Below, one piece after another: positions 49,285-58,178 of a DNA stretch of 64,000 nt. A program made the position numbers and the translations under genes. Position 1 is the first letter of the stretch, and the number at the start of each line of letters is the position of its first letter. Source of the DNA: JBIQKZ01 sp044464765 (GTDB lineage: Bacteria; Pseudomonadota; Gammaproteobacteria; Burkholderiales; Burkholderiaceae_B); contig JBIQKZ010000002.1 in NCBI GenBank assembly GCA_044464765.1, positions 1 to 64,000 on the forward strand, written 5' to 3'. The notes below the pieces were generated by a model that made no database searches, was not told the origin of the DNA, and saw nothing but the letters and a program-made list of their open reading frames with translations.

Positions 49285-50205
49285 TTATCCCAGGGCCGTA
49301 TCCAGGATCAGCATCACCACGAATCCCAGCAACAACCCACCGGTGGCGTTGGCTTCGTGCCCCTTGCGATGGGATTCGGGAATAATTTCATGACTGACGA
49401 CAAACAGCATCGCACCGGCCGCCGCTGCCAAGCCCCATGGCAGCAAGACGGCGGACACACTGACGATGACCGCGCCGAGCACCGCCCCCACAATTTCGAT
49501 CATGCCGGACAATATCCCCACGCCAATCGCCAAGGCACGGCTGTAGCCCACGCTAAGCAAGGCTAATGCAACGACGAGACCCTCGGGAATATCTTGAATC
49601 GCAATGCCCAATGCCAGGGATTGCGCGCCAACTTGATTGGGGCCGGCAAACGCCACCCCGATGGATAAGCCTTCGGGGAAATTATGGACGGCAATGGCAA
49701 GCACGAACAGCCACACACGCTTAAGGGCACGCGCCCGGGCGCCTTCGACCCCCTTGATGAAATGCTCGTGTGGGACCAGACGGTCAAGGGCGAATAGCAG
49801 CGCGGCGCCCAGCACAATGCCCGCACCCACCAAGACACTGGCCCCTATAGCGCCGGAGCCTTGAGCACGCGCCACCGCCAGCGCTGGAAGAATCAAGGAA
49901 AAACAACTGGCGGCCAGCATAACCCCGGCACCGAAACCCAACATGCTGTCAATCGCCCTTCGGGAAAACGGCCTGGACAGCAGCACGGGCAATGTCCCCA
50001 ACGCCGTGCCTATCGCGGCGGCGGTGCCTCCGAAGAATGCGCCGCGGATCGCCGGATTGCCGGTTGCAAATCCCTGATAGAGCTGGTGCACCAGCACGAG
50101 CAAGCCCGCAAGCAGGATACCAAATACTATTCGGCGGGATACGCGCCAACGCGCCCGCCCAAGAGAGGCCGGGCCAGGTTCCAAGGCGGGTGCCGGTTTT
50201 TCCAT
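49285..50205 (-). CDS. ZIP family metal transporter (ZupT/GufA-like)
   Basis: A 306-residue inner-membrane protein with eight or more hydrophobic segments. The two metal-site helices are complete: AVHNFPEGLSIGVAF (helix 4) and AIQDIPEGLVVALAL (helix 5), and HEIIPESHRKGHE follows later. An N-terminal extension of about 50 residues with an additional hydrophobic segment is present. It probably imports Zn2+, Fe2+ or Mn2+. A 249-bp gap separates it from csbD downstream; no Zur or Fur site was recognised. Confidence 0.93.
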   Translation of the reverse strand: MEKPAPALEPGPASLGRARWRVSRRIVFGILLAGLLVLVHQLYQGFATGNPAIRGAFFGGTAAAIGTALGTLPVLLSRPFSRRAIDSMLGFGAGVMLAASCFSLILPALAVARAQGSGAIGASVLVGAGIVLGAALLFALDRLVPHEHFIKGVEGARARALKRVWLFVLAIAVHNFPEGLSIGVAFAGPNQVGAQSLALGIAIQDIPEGLVVALALLSVGYSRALAIGVGILSGMIEIVGAVLGAVIVSVSAVLLPWGLAAAAGAMLFVVSHEIIPESHRKGHEANATGGLLLGFVVMLILDTALG

Positions 50206-50270
50206 TGCCTTTTTCCTTGACGGCGGATGCCGATTTAACAGTGCGCCTGCAAGCGAAGCCCTGCCTGCGT

Positions 50271-51182
50271 TTACCGCAGCCGCCAGCTAGGTTCCATCTG
50301 GGTCGCCAGCAAGCTCTTGAAGACTTGTGCCGCCGGTGACAGCGCCCGGCTCGCTCGCTCCAGAATGTATAGCGGCCGATTCCATTCGACGTTGAAATCC
50401 AACTGCTTCAGGCGACCAAGCTCCAGCAAATCCTGAACCACCACTCTGGGCAACATGGCGATTCCAAGCCCATGGGCAACCGCTCGGGCAATACCTTCGT
50501 TGCTGCCGATTTCAATGGTCTCACCCGGCACGACGCCATGAGCCAATAGTAAGCGTTGGGTCGCTTCTCGGGTGCCCGAACCCGCCTCGCGCACCAGCCA
50601 TTGTTGCTGATTCAGCACGCGATAGCCAATTTTTGCAGTTTCGGGCAGCAGGTGCGGCGCCGCCACAAGAACCAGCGATTCATCGCGCCAATGCTCAGCC
50701 TTGAGCCTCTCGTCGCTGACCTCGCCTTCCACCAGGGCCAGGTCCAGGCGGAATTCCGCCAGATCCTGGGCGATTTGCTGCGTATTGCCCACGGCAATCT
50801 GAACCTGCATATCCGGGTGCTGCCGGGAAAACAAGGCAATATAGGGCGGCAGCCAATAACTGATGATGGTCGTGCTGGCACCGATCAACAGTCGGCCCTG
50901 ACGGACTCCCGCACGGGCACTGAGCTCTTCGACGGCGGCACGCTCCAGCGCAAATATTCCCCGGGCGTGCTCATGCAGGGCATGGCCGGCGTCCGTCAGA
51001 CGCAGCCCCTGCGATCGTGCCCCTCCGCGCTCGACCAAGGCAAGACCCAACTGGTTTTCCAGCTCTCGAACCGCCTTCGAGGTGGCTGATTGGCTGATGA
51101 ACAAGACTTCGGCGGCGCGCGAGAATCCCCCCTGCTCGACCACGGTAAAGAAAATACGTGTCAGGTGGAGATTAAGCTGCAT
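50271..51182 (-). CDS. LysR-family regulator (YeiE/CysB-like position)
   Basis: A 303-residue LysR protein: winged helix at 1-60 (HLTRIFFTVVEQGGFSRAAEVLFISQSATSKAVRELE) and a two-lobed effector domain (about 90-295). It diverges from a yeiH-like exporter with 112 bp between starts, the same arrangement as yeiE-yeiH in enterobacteria, so it likely activates that gene. Sulfite or a related sulfur signal is plausible from the known YeiE effector, but not shown here. Confidence 0.9.
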   Translation of the reverse strand: MQLNLHLTRIFFTVVEQGGFSRAAEVLFISQSATSKAVRELENQLGLALVERGGARSQGLRLTDAGHALHEHARGIFALERAAVEELSARAGVRQGRLLIGASTTIISYWLPPYIALFSRQHPDMQVQIAVGNTQQIAQDLAEFRLDLALVEGEVSDERLKAEHWRDESLVLVAAPHLLPETAKIGYRVLNQQQWLVREAGSGTREATQRLLLAHGVVPGETIEIGSNEGIARAVAHGLGIAMLPRVVVQDLLELGRLKQLDFNVEWNRPLYILERASRALSPAAQVFKSLLATQMEPSWRLR

Positions 51183-51210
51183 GACTTTTATTCATGAAAA
51201 TCTGAAAAAA

Positions 51211-51248
51211 CGGTATTTGATTCATATTACCGGAAACTATAAGCTTAT
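51211..51248. promoter_or_regulatory. Candidate LysR binding region between the divergent genes
   Basis: CGGTA (51211-51215) and TACCG (51228-51232) form an inverted repeat of the size and spacing expected for a LysR recognition site. A perfect 10-bp palindrome, ATAAGCTTAT (51239-51248), lies next to it, where the activation site or promoter would be. The link to the LysR protein is inferred from position. Confidence 0.5.
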
Positions 51249-51294
51249 CCAATTCGTAAGAATCAATTTTCTGCTGCACCAAGGAATGTCTTCA

Positions 51295-52356
51295 ATGTCT
51301 CAAGCCGCAGACGCCGCTACGCCGGCCGTCCAAGCCTCTCTTTTCAGCCAGCCCGAATGGTGGCGGGGTCTCGCTCTTACGGGCCTGCTGGCCGCCATCA
51401 GCCTGGCCGCTGCGCAATCATCGTGGGCCAAGCAGTCGGGCCTTAGCGCCCTGACCATCGCCATCGTGTTGGGCATTCTTGCCGGCAATACCTTTTTCCC
51501 CCGCATTGCGCCCAGCACGGCTTGCGGCGTGGATTTTGCCAAGAACAAGCTGTTGCGCGCAGGCATCATTCTGTTTGGCTTTCACATCACCTTCCAGCAA
51601 ATTGGCCAAGTAGGCTGGCAAGGCGTTGTCATTGCCGCACTGGTGGTAGGCACGACCTTTGTGCTGGCCGTGCAGCTTGGCACGCGCGTTTTCAGGCTCG
51701 ACAAGCAAACCGCCATGCTGATCGGCGCAGGCAGCGCAATTTGCGGCGCCGCAGCGATCATGGCTGCCGAACCGGTGGTGCGCGCCCAATCCCATAAGGT
51801 CAGCATCGCCGTGGCGACCGTCGTTGTCTTTGGCACAGTGGGGATGTTCCTGTATCCCGTCCTATACAGTTGGCTTGGCCTGTCGGAACATGCCTATGGC
51901 ATTTTTGCAGGGTCGACCATCCACGAAGTCGCCCAGGTGGTCGCCGCCGGCAGCGCGGTCAGTGATGCAGCCGCCAACACGGCTGTCATCGAGAAAATGC
52001 TTAGGGTCATGATGCTGGCCCCCTTCCTGCTGATCCTGTCCACGGTTCTTGCCCGCAAAGAATCACGGGCCGGCAACTCGACACTAGGCTCCATGGTCGA
52101 CGCCATCCCCTGGTTTGCCGTGCTGTTCATTGTGGCCAGCGCAATCAATTCCTTGCACTGGCTGCCTGCCGCCGTTGTCCAGGTCATTCTTCAGGTTGAC
52201 GCGCTGCTGTTGGCCATGGCCATGGCCGCCTTGGGCCTTCGAACACACGTCGGCGCCATCCGCCAGGCAGGCGCCCGCCCCTTGGTGCTGGCAAGCATCC
52301 TGTTCCTATTTTTGATGGTCGGCGGCTATGCGCTGAACCGGCTGCTGATCGCATAA
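51295..52356 (+). CDS. YeiH-family putative sulfate/sulfite exporter
   Basis: This 353-residue polytopic protein of the UPF0324/YeiH (PSE) family has about ten hydrophobic segments. Recognisable stretches are AIVLGILAGNTFFP, FAKNKLLRAGIILFGFHITFQQIG and GAGSAICGAAAIMAAEPVVRA. The family is annotated as sulfate exporters by association with sulfonate degradation; direct evidence is limited. AAGGA at 51281-51285 fits the ATG at 51295 (9-nt spacing) better than the ATG at 51286. It ends 9 nt before the convergent DUF2474 gene. Confidence 0.88.
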   Translation: MSQAADAATPAVQASLFSQPEWWRGLALTGLLAAISLAAAQSSWAKQSGLSALTIAIVLGILAGNTFFPRIAPSTACGVDFAKNKLLRAGIILFGFHITFQQIGQVGWQGVVIAALVVGTTFVLAVQLGTRVFRLDKQTAMLIGAGSAICGAAAIMAAEPVVRAQSHKVSIAVATVVVFGTVGMFLYPVLYSWLGLSEHAYGIFAGSTIHEVAQVVAAGSAVSDAAANTAVIEKMLRVMMLAPFLLILSTVLARKESRAGNSTLGSMVDAIPWFAVLFIVASAINSLHWLPAAVVQVILQVDALLLAMAMAALGLRTHVGAIRQAGARPLVLASILFLFLMVGGYALNRLLIA

Positions 52357-52365
52357 ATCGGCTGA

Positions 52366-52518
52366 TCAGCCCGGCGTGGATAGCCCGGCCATATTCATGA
52401 ACAAGCGCAAGCCATAGGCGACCAGGCCAAGCACCGCAATACTGGCTGCCCAAATGGCCACCAGCCACAGAATCCGGCTAAGCCATTTTTTTCCTTCGGG
52501 CGCCTGCGTTTTCTGCAT
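52366..52518 (-). CDS. DUF2474 small membrane protein, bd-oxidase accessory subunit
   Basis: A 50-residue single-span protein: a charged N-terminus (MQKTQAPEGKKWLSR), one hydrophobic helix (about 16-38) and a short tail. Genes of this family follow cydAB/cioAB operons and play a CydX-like role. Its ATG shares one base with the cydB stop (TAATG at 52516-52520), so it is translationally coupled. It is easily missed because its frame continues upstream through cydB. Confidence 0.8.
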   Translation of the reverse strand: MQKTQAPEGKKWLSRILWLVAIWAASIAVLGLVAYGLRLFMNMAGLSTPG

Positions 52519-53525
52519 TAATGGTAGCCCTCGTCGTGCCCGACCTTGCCGCGAAACACGTAATACGACCAGAAGCTGTACATCAGGATCAGGGGTATGA
52601 TCAGCAAGGCGCCCACCAGGGTAAAGCCCTGGCTTTGCGGCGGCCCCGAAGCATCCCAAATGGTGATCCCCGGGTGGACTATATTGGGCCAAATGCTGAT
52701 GCCAAGGCCGGTATAGCCCAGAAACACCAGGCAAAGCGTTAGAACAAAAGCGCCGCCATGAGACTGGCTGCGCAGTATTCGCAACAGAAAGAATGCCGCC
52801 AGCAGAACCAGCACCGGAACAGGCAAAAACCAGATGATGTTGGGGAAGCTGAACCAGCGCGTCGCTATATACGGATCGGCCAGCGGGGTCCAGATGCTGA
52901 TAATGCCGATCACCGCCAGCAGGGTCCAGGTAAACCTTTGCCCAAGATGCCGCATCCGCTGCTGCAACTCGCCTTCGGTTTTCAGGATCAACCAGGTGCT
53001 GCCCAGCAAGGCATACGCCACGATAAGCCCGATACCGGTAAAGACTGAAAACGGCGTCAACCAATCCATGGCGCCGCCCGCATACTGGCGATCGACCACG
53101 GATATGCCATGGATATAAGCCCCTAGCACCACCCCCTGAAAGAACGTTGCTACCAATGATCCGCCAATAAACGACTTATCCCACCAGTGGCGCTTTTCAG
53201 GGCTGGCCTTGTGGCGGAACTCGAACGCCACGCCGCGAAAAATAAGCCCCAGCAGCATGAAAATCAGTGGAAGCATGAAGGCGCTGAGAATGACCGAATA
53301 GGCCAGCGGGAAAGCAGCCAGCATGCCGGCCCCCCCCAGCACCAGCCAGGTTTCATTGCCGTCCCAGACAGGCGCCACGGTATTCATCATGGTGTCGCGG
53401 TCACGGTCGGCCGGCATGAAAGGAAACAGTATGCCAATGCCCAGATCGAATCCATCGAGCACCACATACATCATGATGCCAAACAGAATAATGATCGCCC
53501 ACAACAAAGCCAGATCGATGCCCAT
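52518..53525 (-). CDS. cydB: Cytochrome bd-type (CioB) ubiquinol oxidase subunit II
   Basis: A 335-residue subunit with about nine hydrophobic segments. It opens MGIDLALLWAIIILFGIMMY, then VLDGFDLGIGILFPF and WDGNETWLVLGGAGMLAAFPLAY, the conserved CydB quinol oxidase motifs. It begins 3 nt after the cydA stop. It supports the haem-bearing subunit I at the inner membrane; the operon order cydA-cydB-DUF2474 is complete. Confidence 0.95.
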   Translation of the reverse strand: MGIDLALLWAIIILFGIMMYVVLDGFDLGIGILFPFMPADRDRDTMMNTVAPVWDGNETWLVLGGAGMLAAFPLAYSVILSAFMLPLIFMLLGLIFRGVAFEFRHKASPEKRHWWDKSFIGGSLVATFFQGVVLGAYIHGISVVDRQYAGGAMDWLTPFSVFTGIGLIVAYALLGSTWLILKTEGELQQRMRHLGQRFTWTLLAVIGIISIWTPLADPYIATRWFSFPNIIWFLPVPVLVLLAAFFLLRILRSQSHGGAFVLTLCLVFLGYTGLGISIWPNIVHPGITIWDASGPPQSQGFTLVGALLIIPLILMYSFWSYYVFRGKVGHDEGYH

Positions 53526-53528
53526 GCC

Positions 53529-54971
53529 TTACTCCTTTCGCGTATCAGCCGATGCAACCGCAGAGGTTGATCCGGTGTCGTGATGCGCCGCCGAAATTGG
53601 CCTGGCCGGCGTGCGTTGTTGCCCGGGCCCGCCTTGTGGTCCTTCGCTTTCGCCCACTACGGGCGCCTGACGCATTAGCCTTAGCATATAACTGATGCCG
53701 ATGCCAAAAACCACAAAGTACACGACGACAAACAAAGCCAGGGCTGTGCCGACTTCGGCGGTGCTATGCGGCGCCACGCCATCGGCGGTTCGCATCAAGC
53801 CATAAACTATCCATGGCTGGCGTCCGATTTCAGTGGTGTACCAGCCCATCAGCAAGGCAAGCAGACCCGCCGGCCCCATGTAAAGCGCGAACCGCAACAG
53901 GCGCGGCGATTCGTACAGCACGCCGCGCCATCGGGCAAGCGCTGCCCAAAGCGCCAACAGTATCATCAGCACCCCCAGCCCTACCATGACGCGGAAGGTC
54001 CAGAACACGACCGTGGAATTCGGCCGATCGGCGGCGGGAAAATCTTTCAGGCCTTCGATTTGGCCATTCCATTCGTGCTTGAGAATCAGGCCCCCAAGAC
54101 GGGGAACCTGGATGGCGTACTTGGTTTCCTCGGCCTGCATGTCGGGCCAGCCGAACAAGATCAGGGGCATGCCTTCCTGGCCTGGGATGTTTTCCCAATG
54201 GCCCTCGATGGCGGCAATCTTGGCCGGTTGATATTCAAGAGTGTTTCGCCCGTGCATGTCGCCCACGAACGCCTGTATCGGCGCCACGATCAGCAACATC
54301 CACATCGCCATGGACAGCATCTTGCGCACCAGCGGGTTGCCCTGCCCTCGCAACATATGCCAGGCGGCCACCGAGGCCACCATCAGCGCCGTCGCCAGGA
54401 AGGCGGCCAGCGACATATGCACAAGGCGGTATGGGAAAGACGGATTGAAGATAACCGCGAGCCAATCGACCGGCACGATCCGTCCATCGATGATTTCGTG
54501 GCCCGCGGGCGTTTGCATCCAACTGTTGGAGGCGAGAATCCAGGTGGCGGACATGAGGGTGCCCAGCGCCACCATGACCGTGGCAAGAAAGTGCAGCCCC
54601 GGACCCACCCGCTTCCAACCGAACAGCATGACGCCCAGAAAACCGGCTTCGAGGAAAAAGGCGGTAAGCACTTCGTAGGCCAGCAAAGGCCCCGTGATAC
54701 TGCCCGCGAAATCAGTGAAGCGGCTCCAGTTGGTGCCAAACTGATAGGCCATGACCAGGCCCGACACAACGCCCATGCCGAAATTCAAGGCGAAAATCTT
54801 GAGCCAGTAATGGTAAAGGTCCCGGTACACCGGGTTGCGTGTTTTAAGCCAGCAGCCCTCGAGCACGGCCAGATAACTGGCCAGACCGATGGTGATCGCC
54901 GGGAAAATAATGTGAAATGAAATCGTGAAGCCGAATTGGATCCGGGCCAGCATTAATGCATCTAAATCCAT
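53529..54971 (-). CDS. cydA: Cytochrome bd-type (CioA, short Q-loop) ubiquinol oxidase subunit I
   Basis: A 480-residue haem subunit. Axial ligand candidates His20 (SFHIIFP) and His185 (YRLVHMS) and the proton-channel glutamates Glu100 and Glu108 (LAYEVLTAFFLEAG) align with E. coli CydA. TEIGRQPWIVYGLMRT is the CydA hallmark. The Q-loop is shorter than in E. coli and the length fits cyanide-insensitive oxidases (CioA). The last ~40 residues are Pro/Gly/Ser-rich and probably disordered. GGAG precedes the ATG. It allows respiration at low oxygen or with cyanide or sulfide present. Confidence 0.95.
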   Translation of the reverse strand: MDLDALMLARIQFGFTISFHIIFPAITIGLASYLAVLEGCWLKTRNPVYRDLYHYWLKIFALNFGMGVVSGLVMAYQFGTNWSRFTDFAGSITGPLLAYEVLTAFFLEAGFLGVMLFGWKRVGPGLHFLATVMVALGTLMSATWILASNSWMQTPAGHEIIDGRIVPVDWLAVIFNPSFPYRLVHMSLAAFLATALMVASVAAWHMLRGQGNPLVRKMLSMAMWMLLIVAPIQAFVGDMHGRNTLEYQPAKIAAIEGHWENIPGQEGMPLILFGWPDMQAEETKYAIQVPRLGGLILKHEWNGQIEGLKDFPAADRPNSTVVFWTFRVMVGLGVLMILLALWAALARWRGVLYESPRLLRFALYMGPAGLLALLMGWYTTEIGRQPWIVYGLMRTADGVAPHSTAEVGTALALFVVVYFVVFGIGISYMLRLMRQAPVVGESEGPQGGPGQQRTPARPISAAHHDTGSTSAVASADTRKE

Positions 54972-55094
54972 CCGTTATTCTCCAGATAAACAGCATTTAA
55001 ACGGCATTCCAACGGTATGACGGCTTAACGTCCTTTTTGATGCTCGCTATGGCGTCACGTTACAGGCAACTTCACCCCAGCGACCAGCACCGGC

Positions 55095-56072
55095 TTATAT
55101 TTTTTCCCGGTTATGCGGTGCCAGCCAATCGATGCGCGGCCCCAACGGCACGATGCCGGTAGGATTGACCGTGGGGTGGCTGCCGTAATAGTGGTTCTTG
55201 ATATGCACCATGTCAACGGTTTCTTGTACTCCCGGCCATTGATAAAGATCTCTGGCAAAACCCCATAAGCCCGGCATATCGACCAGACGCTTGATGTTGC
55301 ATTTGAAGTGGCCGTAGTACACCGGGTCGAACCTTAGCAAGGTGGTGAACAGCCGCCAATCGGCTTCCGTGATGCGTGCGCCGGTTAAATAGCGCTGCTT
55401 GAGCAAGCGTTTTTCGAGGGTCTCCAGGCTATCGAAAAGCGCGGTGACCGCTTCCTCGTAGGCCTGCTGCGTAGTGGCAAACCCTGCCCGATATACGCCA
55501 TTGTTGATGTTCGGGTACACAAGATCGTTGACCTGGTCGATCTGGCTGCGCAAATCTTGCGGGTAGTAATCGCCTTCAAGGGCGCCCACGCCGTCGAAGG
55601 CGCTATTGAAAATGCGGATGATTTCCGACGACTCGTTATTGACAATAACCCGGCGCTTTGTGTCCCAGAGAATAGGGATGGTGACCCTGCCGGTGTAACC
55701 CGGCTCGGTCAACGTATACAACTGATGCACATAGCGCGAGCCATTCACATGGTCGGGGATCACACCTTCGCCGGGCTCGAACGTCCAGCCGTTCTTTCCC
55801 ATATAGGGGTTCACGACCGACAGCCCCACCATGTTTTCAAGACCCTTTAGCGCACGGAAAATCAATGCGCGATGGGCCCAGGGACAGGCAAGCGACACAT
55901 ACAGATGATATCGGCCAGGTTCGGCCTTGAATCCGTCCGAGCCTGTGGGCCCGGCCGATCCATCGGGTGTTATCCAGTTGCGAAACTGCGCTTCGCTGCG
56001 AACGAACTTACCCCCGGTTGCCGACGTGTCGTACCACTGATCCGTCCACTGCCCGTCTATCAATAAACCCAT
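55095..56072 (-). CDS. Glutathionyl-hydroquinone reductase (Xi-class GST, YqjG/ECM4-like)
   Basis: A 325-residue protein of the Xi GST class. The thioredoxin-like domain has catalytic Cys in SLACPWAHRALIFRALKG (about residues 60-77), VVNPYMGKNGWTFEP and the IPILWDTK/NNESSEIIRIFNSAF segments. The C-terminal helical domain includes GARITEADWRLFTTLLRFD. It reduces glutathionyl-hydroquinones during quinone detoxification or degradation of (halo)aromatics, fitting the aromatic catabolic genes nearby. It is monocistronic; the start has a moderate ribosome site. Confidence 0.93.
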   Translation of the reverse strand: MGLLIDGQWTDQWYDTSATGGKFVRSEAQFRNWITPDGSAGPTGSDGFKAEPGRYHLYVSLACPWAHRALIFRALKGLENMVGLSVVNPYMGKNGWTFEPGEGVIPDHVNGSRYVHQLYTLTEPGYTGRVTIPILWDTKRRVIVNNESSEIIRIFNSAFDGVGALEGDYYPQDLRSQIDQVNDLVYPNINNGVYRAGFATTQQAYEEAVTALFDSLETLEKRLLKQRYLTGARITEADWRLFTTLLRFDPVYYGHFKCNIKRLVDMPGLWGFARDLYQWPGVQETVDMVHIKNHYYGSHPTVNPTGIVPLGPRIDWLAPHNREKI

Positions 56073-56216
56073 AAAACGCCCCGTACCTGCAATGTTGAAA
56101 GAAATGCTTGCCCACAGCGTAGCACTTTATTATTTACTGATGCCATCCCTCGGACTTACGAAGCTGTTACACGATGACGTATTGCGGGGTCCATCCGTCC
56201 TGTCATACATTACTTA

Positions 56217-56241
56217 CTTAAAATATAGAACCTTAAAATAT
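56217..56241 (+). repeat. Direct repeat in the livH promoter region
   Basis: CTTAAAATAT occurs at 56217-56226 and 56232-56241 (15-bp period), 25 bp before the livH ATG in an AT-rich stretch. It may combine a -10 region with a regulator site, for example for the AraC protein encoded at 59.8 kb. Only the repeat itself is seen directly. Confidence 0.45.
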
Positions 56242-56265
56242 TAAAACGATCTGACGGAGACACAG

Positions 56266-57186
56266 ATGGAGTTGACGCTGGTTATCGAGCTCCTGCTCAA
56301 TGGGCTGCAATTCGGCTTGATGCTGTTCCTGCTGGCGGCCGGGTTGACCCTGGTCTTTGGCATCATGGATTTCATCAACCTGGCGCACGGCTCCCTGTAC
56401 ATGGTGGGCGCCTATTTCGCCGCTTCATTCACCTTGTTCACAGGTTCGTTCTGGCTGGGGATCCTGCTGGCCATCGCCGCCACCATGGTGGTGGGCGTTG
56501 TGCTGGAGGTGCTTGTTTTCCGGCGCCTATACCAACGCAACCACATGTCCCATGTGCTGGCCACTTTCGCCATTATCTTGATCTTCAATGAAAGCGCACG
56601 CATTATCTGGGGCGAACAGCCCTTGCGCCTGAACACACCCGAGATTTTTTCCGAACCCATCCAGATCCTTCCGGGTCTTTACTATTCATCGTTCCGGCTG
56701 TTCATCATCGTTACCGGCCTGGCGGTCGCTGCAGCGCTCTACATCATCGTTACAAAGACCCGACTTGGCATGGTGGTCCGGGCGGGCGCATCCAATCGCG
56801 AGATGGCAACCGCCATGGGCGTGAATATCAAATCCGTCTTTACCCTGTTGTTCGCCTTCGGCGCCGGCCTGTGCGCCATTGCCGGGTCGCTGCTGGGCAC
56901 CATTTTATCGGTGCAAGTCGGCATGGGCGAAAGCATCCTGATCCTGGCTTTTGTCGTTATCGTGGTGGGCGGCATCGGATCCATACGCGGAGCGCTGATT
57001 GGTTCTTTGCTGGTAGGCGGCGTCGACACACTCAGCCGCACCCTGCTGCCCACCGCGTTGCGGTCCGTCATGCCGGCCGACATGGCGTCCAGCGTGGGGC
57101 CAGCGGTGGCCTCCATCCTGATCTACGTGCTGATGGCAGCCGTGCTGTTCCTGAAACCCGAAGGTCTTTTCCCGGCCCGCAGCTAA
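56266..57186 (+). CDS. livH: Branched-chain amino acid-type ABC permease LivH
   Basis: A 306-residue permease with about eight membrane spans: LLNGLQFGLMLFLLAAGLTLVFGIMDFINLAHGSLYMVGAY at the N-terminus and the EAA-type loop RAGASNREMATAMGVN near residue 175. It is the first gene of livHMGF. In betaproteobacteria such importers often carry aromatic acids, and the Rieske dioxygenase downstream suggests that here. GGAG about 9 nt upstream supports the start. Confidence 0.93.
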   Translation: MELTLVIELLLNGLQFGLMLFLLAAGLTLVFGIMDFINLAHGSLYMVGAYFAASFTLFTGSFWLGILLAIAATMVVGVVLEVLVFRRLYQRNHMSHVLATFAIILIFNESARIIWGEQPLRLNTPEIFSEPIQILPGLYYSSFRLFIIVTGLAVAAALYIIVTKTRLGMVVRAGASNREMATAMGVNIKSVFTLLFAFGAGLCAIAGSLLGTILSVQVGMGESILILAFVVIVVGGIGSIRGALIGSLLVGGVDTLSRTLLPTALRSVMPADMASSVGPAVASILIYVLMAAVLFLKPEGLFPARS

Positions 57187-57215
57187 CGCTCGCCAACGGA
57201 TTCCAAGGACATCCC

Positions 57216-58178
57216 ATGCACAGCAAACTACACCATCAGCCTTCTCCTTTCTGGACAGGCCTGACTCTGGCCGTACTGCTGATTTTCCCTGTCGTGGCCC
57301 ATCTGCTGGGCCAGGAGTTCTACATAAGTTTTGGTTCCCGCCTGCTGATCTTCGCGCTGGTCGCCAGCAGTCTGAACCTGATCCTGGGCTTTGGCGGGAT
57401 GGTCAGCCTGGGCCACGCCGCCTACTTCGGTGCGGGGGCGTACACCGTAGCCATCATGATGTACTACGACATCCTGTCGGCGTGGGCCTCATGGCCATCC
57501 GCCATTGCCGTGGGCGCCGTCCTGGCCTTGATCATCGGTTCCATCTGCCTGCGCACGCGCGGAGTGTATTTCATCATGATCACCCTGGCGTTTGCCCAGA
57601 TGGTGTATTACATCTTTGTATCGCTGCGCACCTACGGCGGCGACGACGGCCTTAGCATGATGCAGCGCTCGGGTTTCTCCATCGACCTGACGTCCGACAC
57701 CAACTTCTATTATGTGGTTCTGTTCCTGCTTTGCGCCTGCCTGCTTTTGATGTACCGGCTCATCAACTCGCGCTTCGGCCGGGTGCTGCAGGCCATCCGC
57801 GAAAATGAAACACGCATGCAGGCCATCGGCTACCCGGTATTTCGCTACAAGCTCACCTGCTTCGTCATCGCGGGCGCCATGGCCGCCCTGGGCGGCGCAC
57901 TATTTGCCAACCAGAACTACATGGCCAGTCCCAGCCAACTGCACTGGATGGAATCAGGCACGCTGATCGTCATGGTGATCCTGGGCGGCATGGGCTATTT
58001 TTTTGGCGGTGTGCTCGGCGCGGCGGTCATGCTGATCCTCGAAGAAATCCTATCCGCCTACACCACCCATTGGCCGCTACTGCTGGGTTTCGTTCTTCTG
58101 GCCATTGTGCTGTATTTGCCTGATGGCCTGGCCAGCGCGTTCCAGTCTCGCGCAGCCCATAAGAAGGAGCAACCATGA
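57216..58178 (+). CDS. livM: Branched-chain amino acid-type ABC permease LivM
   Basis: A 320-residue permease with about nine spans. GFGGMVSLGHAAYFGAGAYTVAI, CLRTRGVYFIMITLAFAQM and IRENETRMQAIGYPVFRYKL (EAA loop) are LivM hallmarks. AAGGA precedes ATG 57216; the frame is open much further upstream (to 56871), but that is the livH gene read in another frame. It overlaps the livG start by ATGA. Confidence 0.93.
   Translation: MHSKLHHQPSPFWTGLTLAVLLIFPVVAHLLGQEFYISFGSRLLIFALVASSLNLILGFGGMVSLGHAAYFGAGAYTVAIMMYYDILSAWASWPSAIAVGAVLALIIGSICLRTRGVYFIMITLAFAQMVYYIFVSLRTYGGDDGLSMMQRSGFSIDLTSDTNFYYVVLFLLCACLLLMYRLINSRFGRVLQAIRENETRMQAIGYPVFRYKLTCFVIAGAMAALGGALFANQNYMASPSQLHWMESGTLIVMVILGGMGYFFGGVLGAAVMLILEEILSAYTTHWPLLLGFVLLAIVLYLPDGLASAFQSRAAHKKEQP

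Noticed and set aside
53766..54920. 384-codon plus-strand frame across cydA
   Set aside because: A shadow of cydA, rich in His, Arg and Gln, as expected from the antisense of a membrane protein gene.
56871..57215. Long N-terminal extension of LivM
   Set aside because: The sequence there is livH read in another frame, and AAGGA precedes the ATG at 57216.
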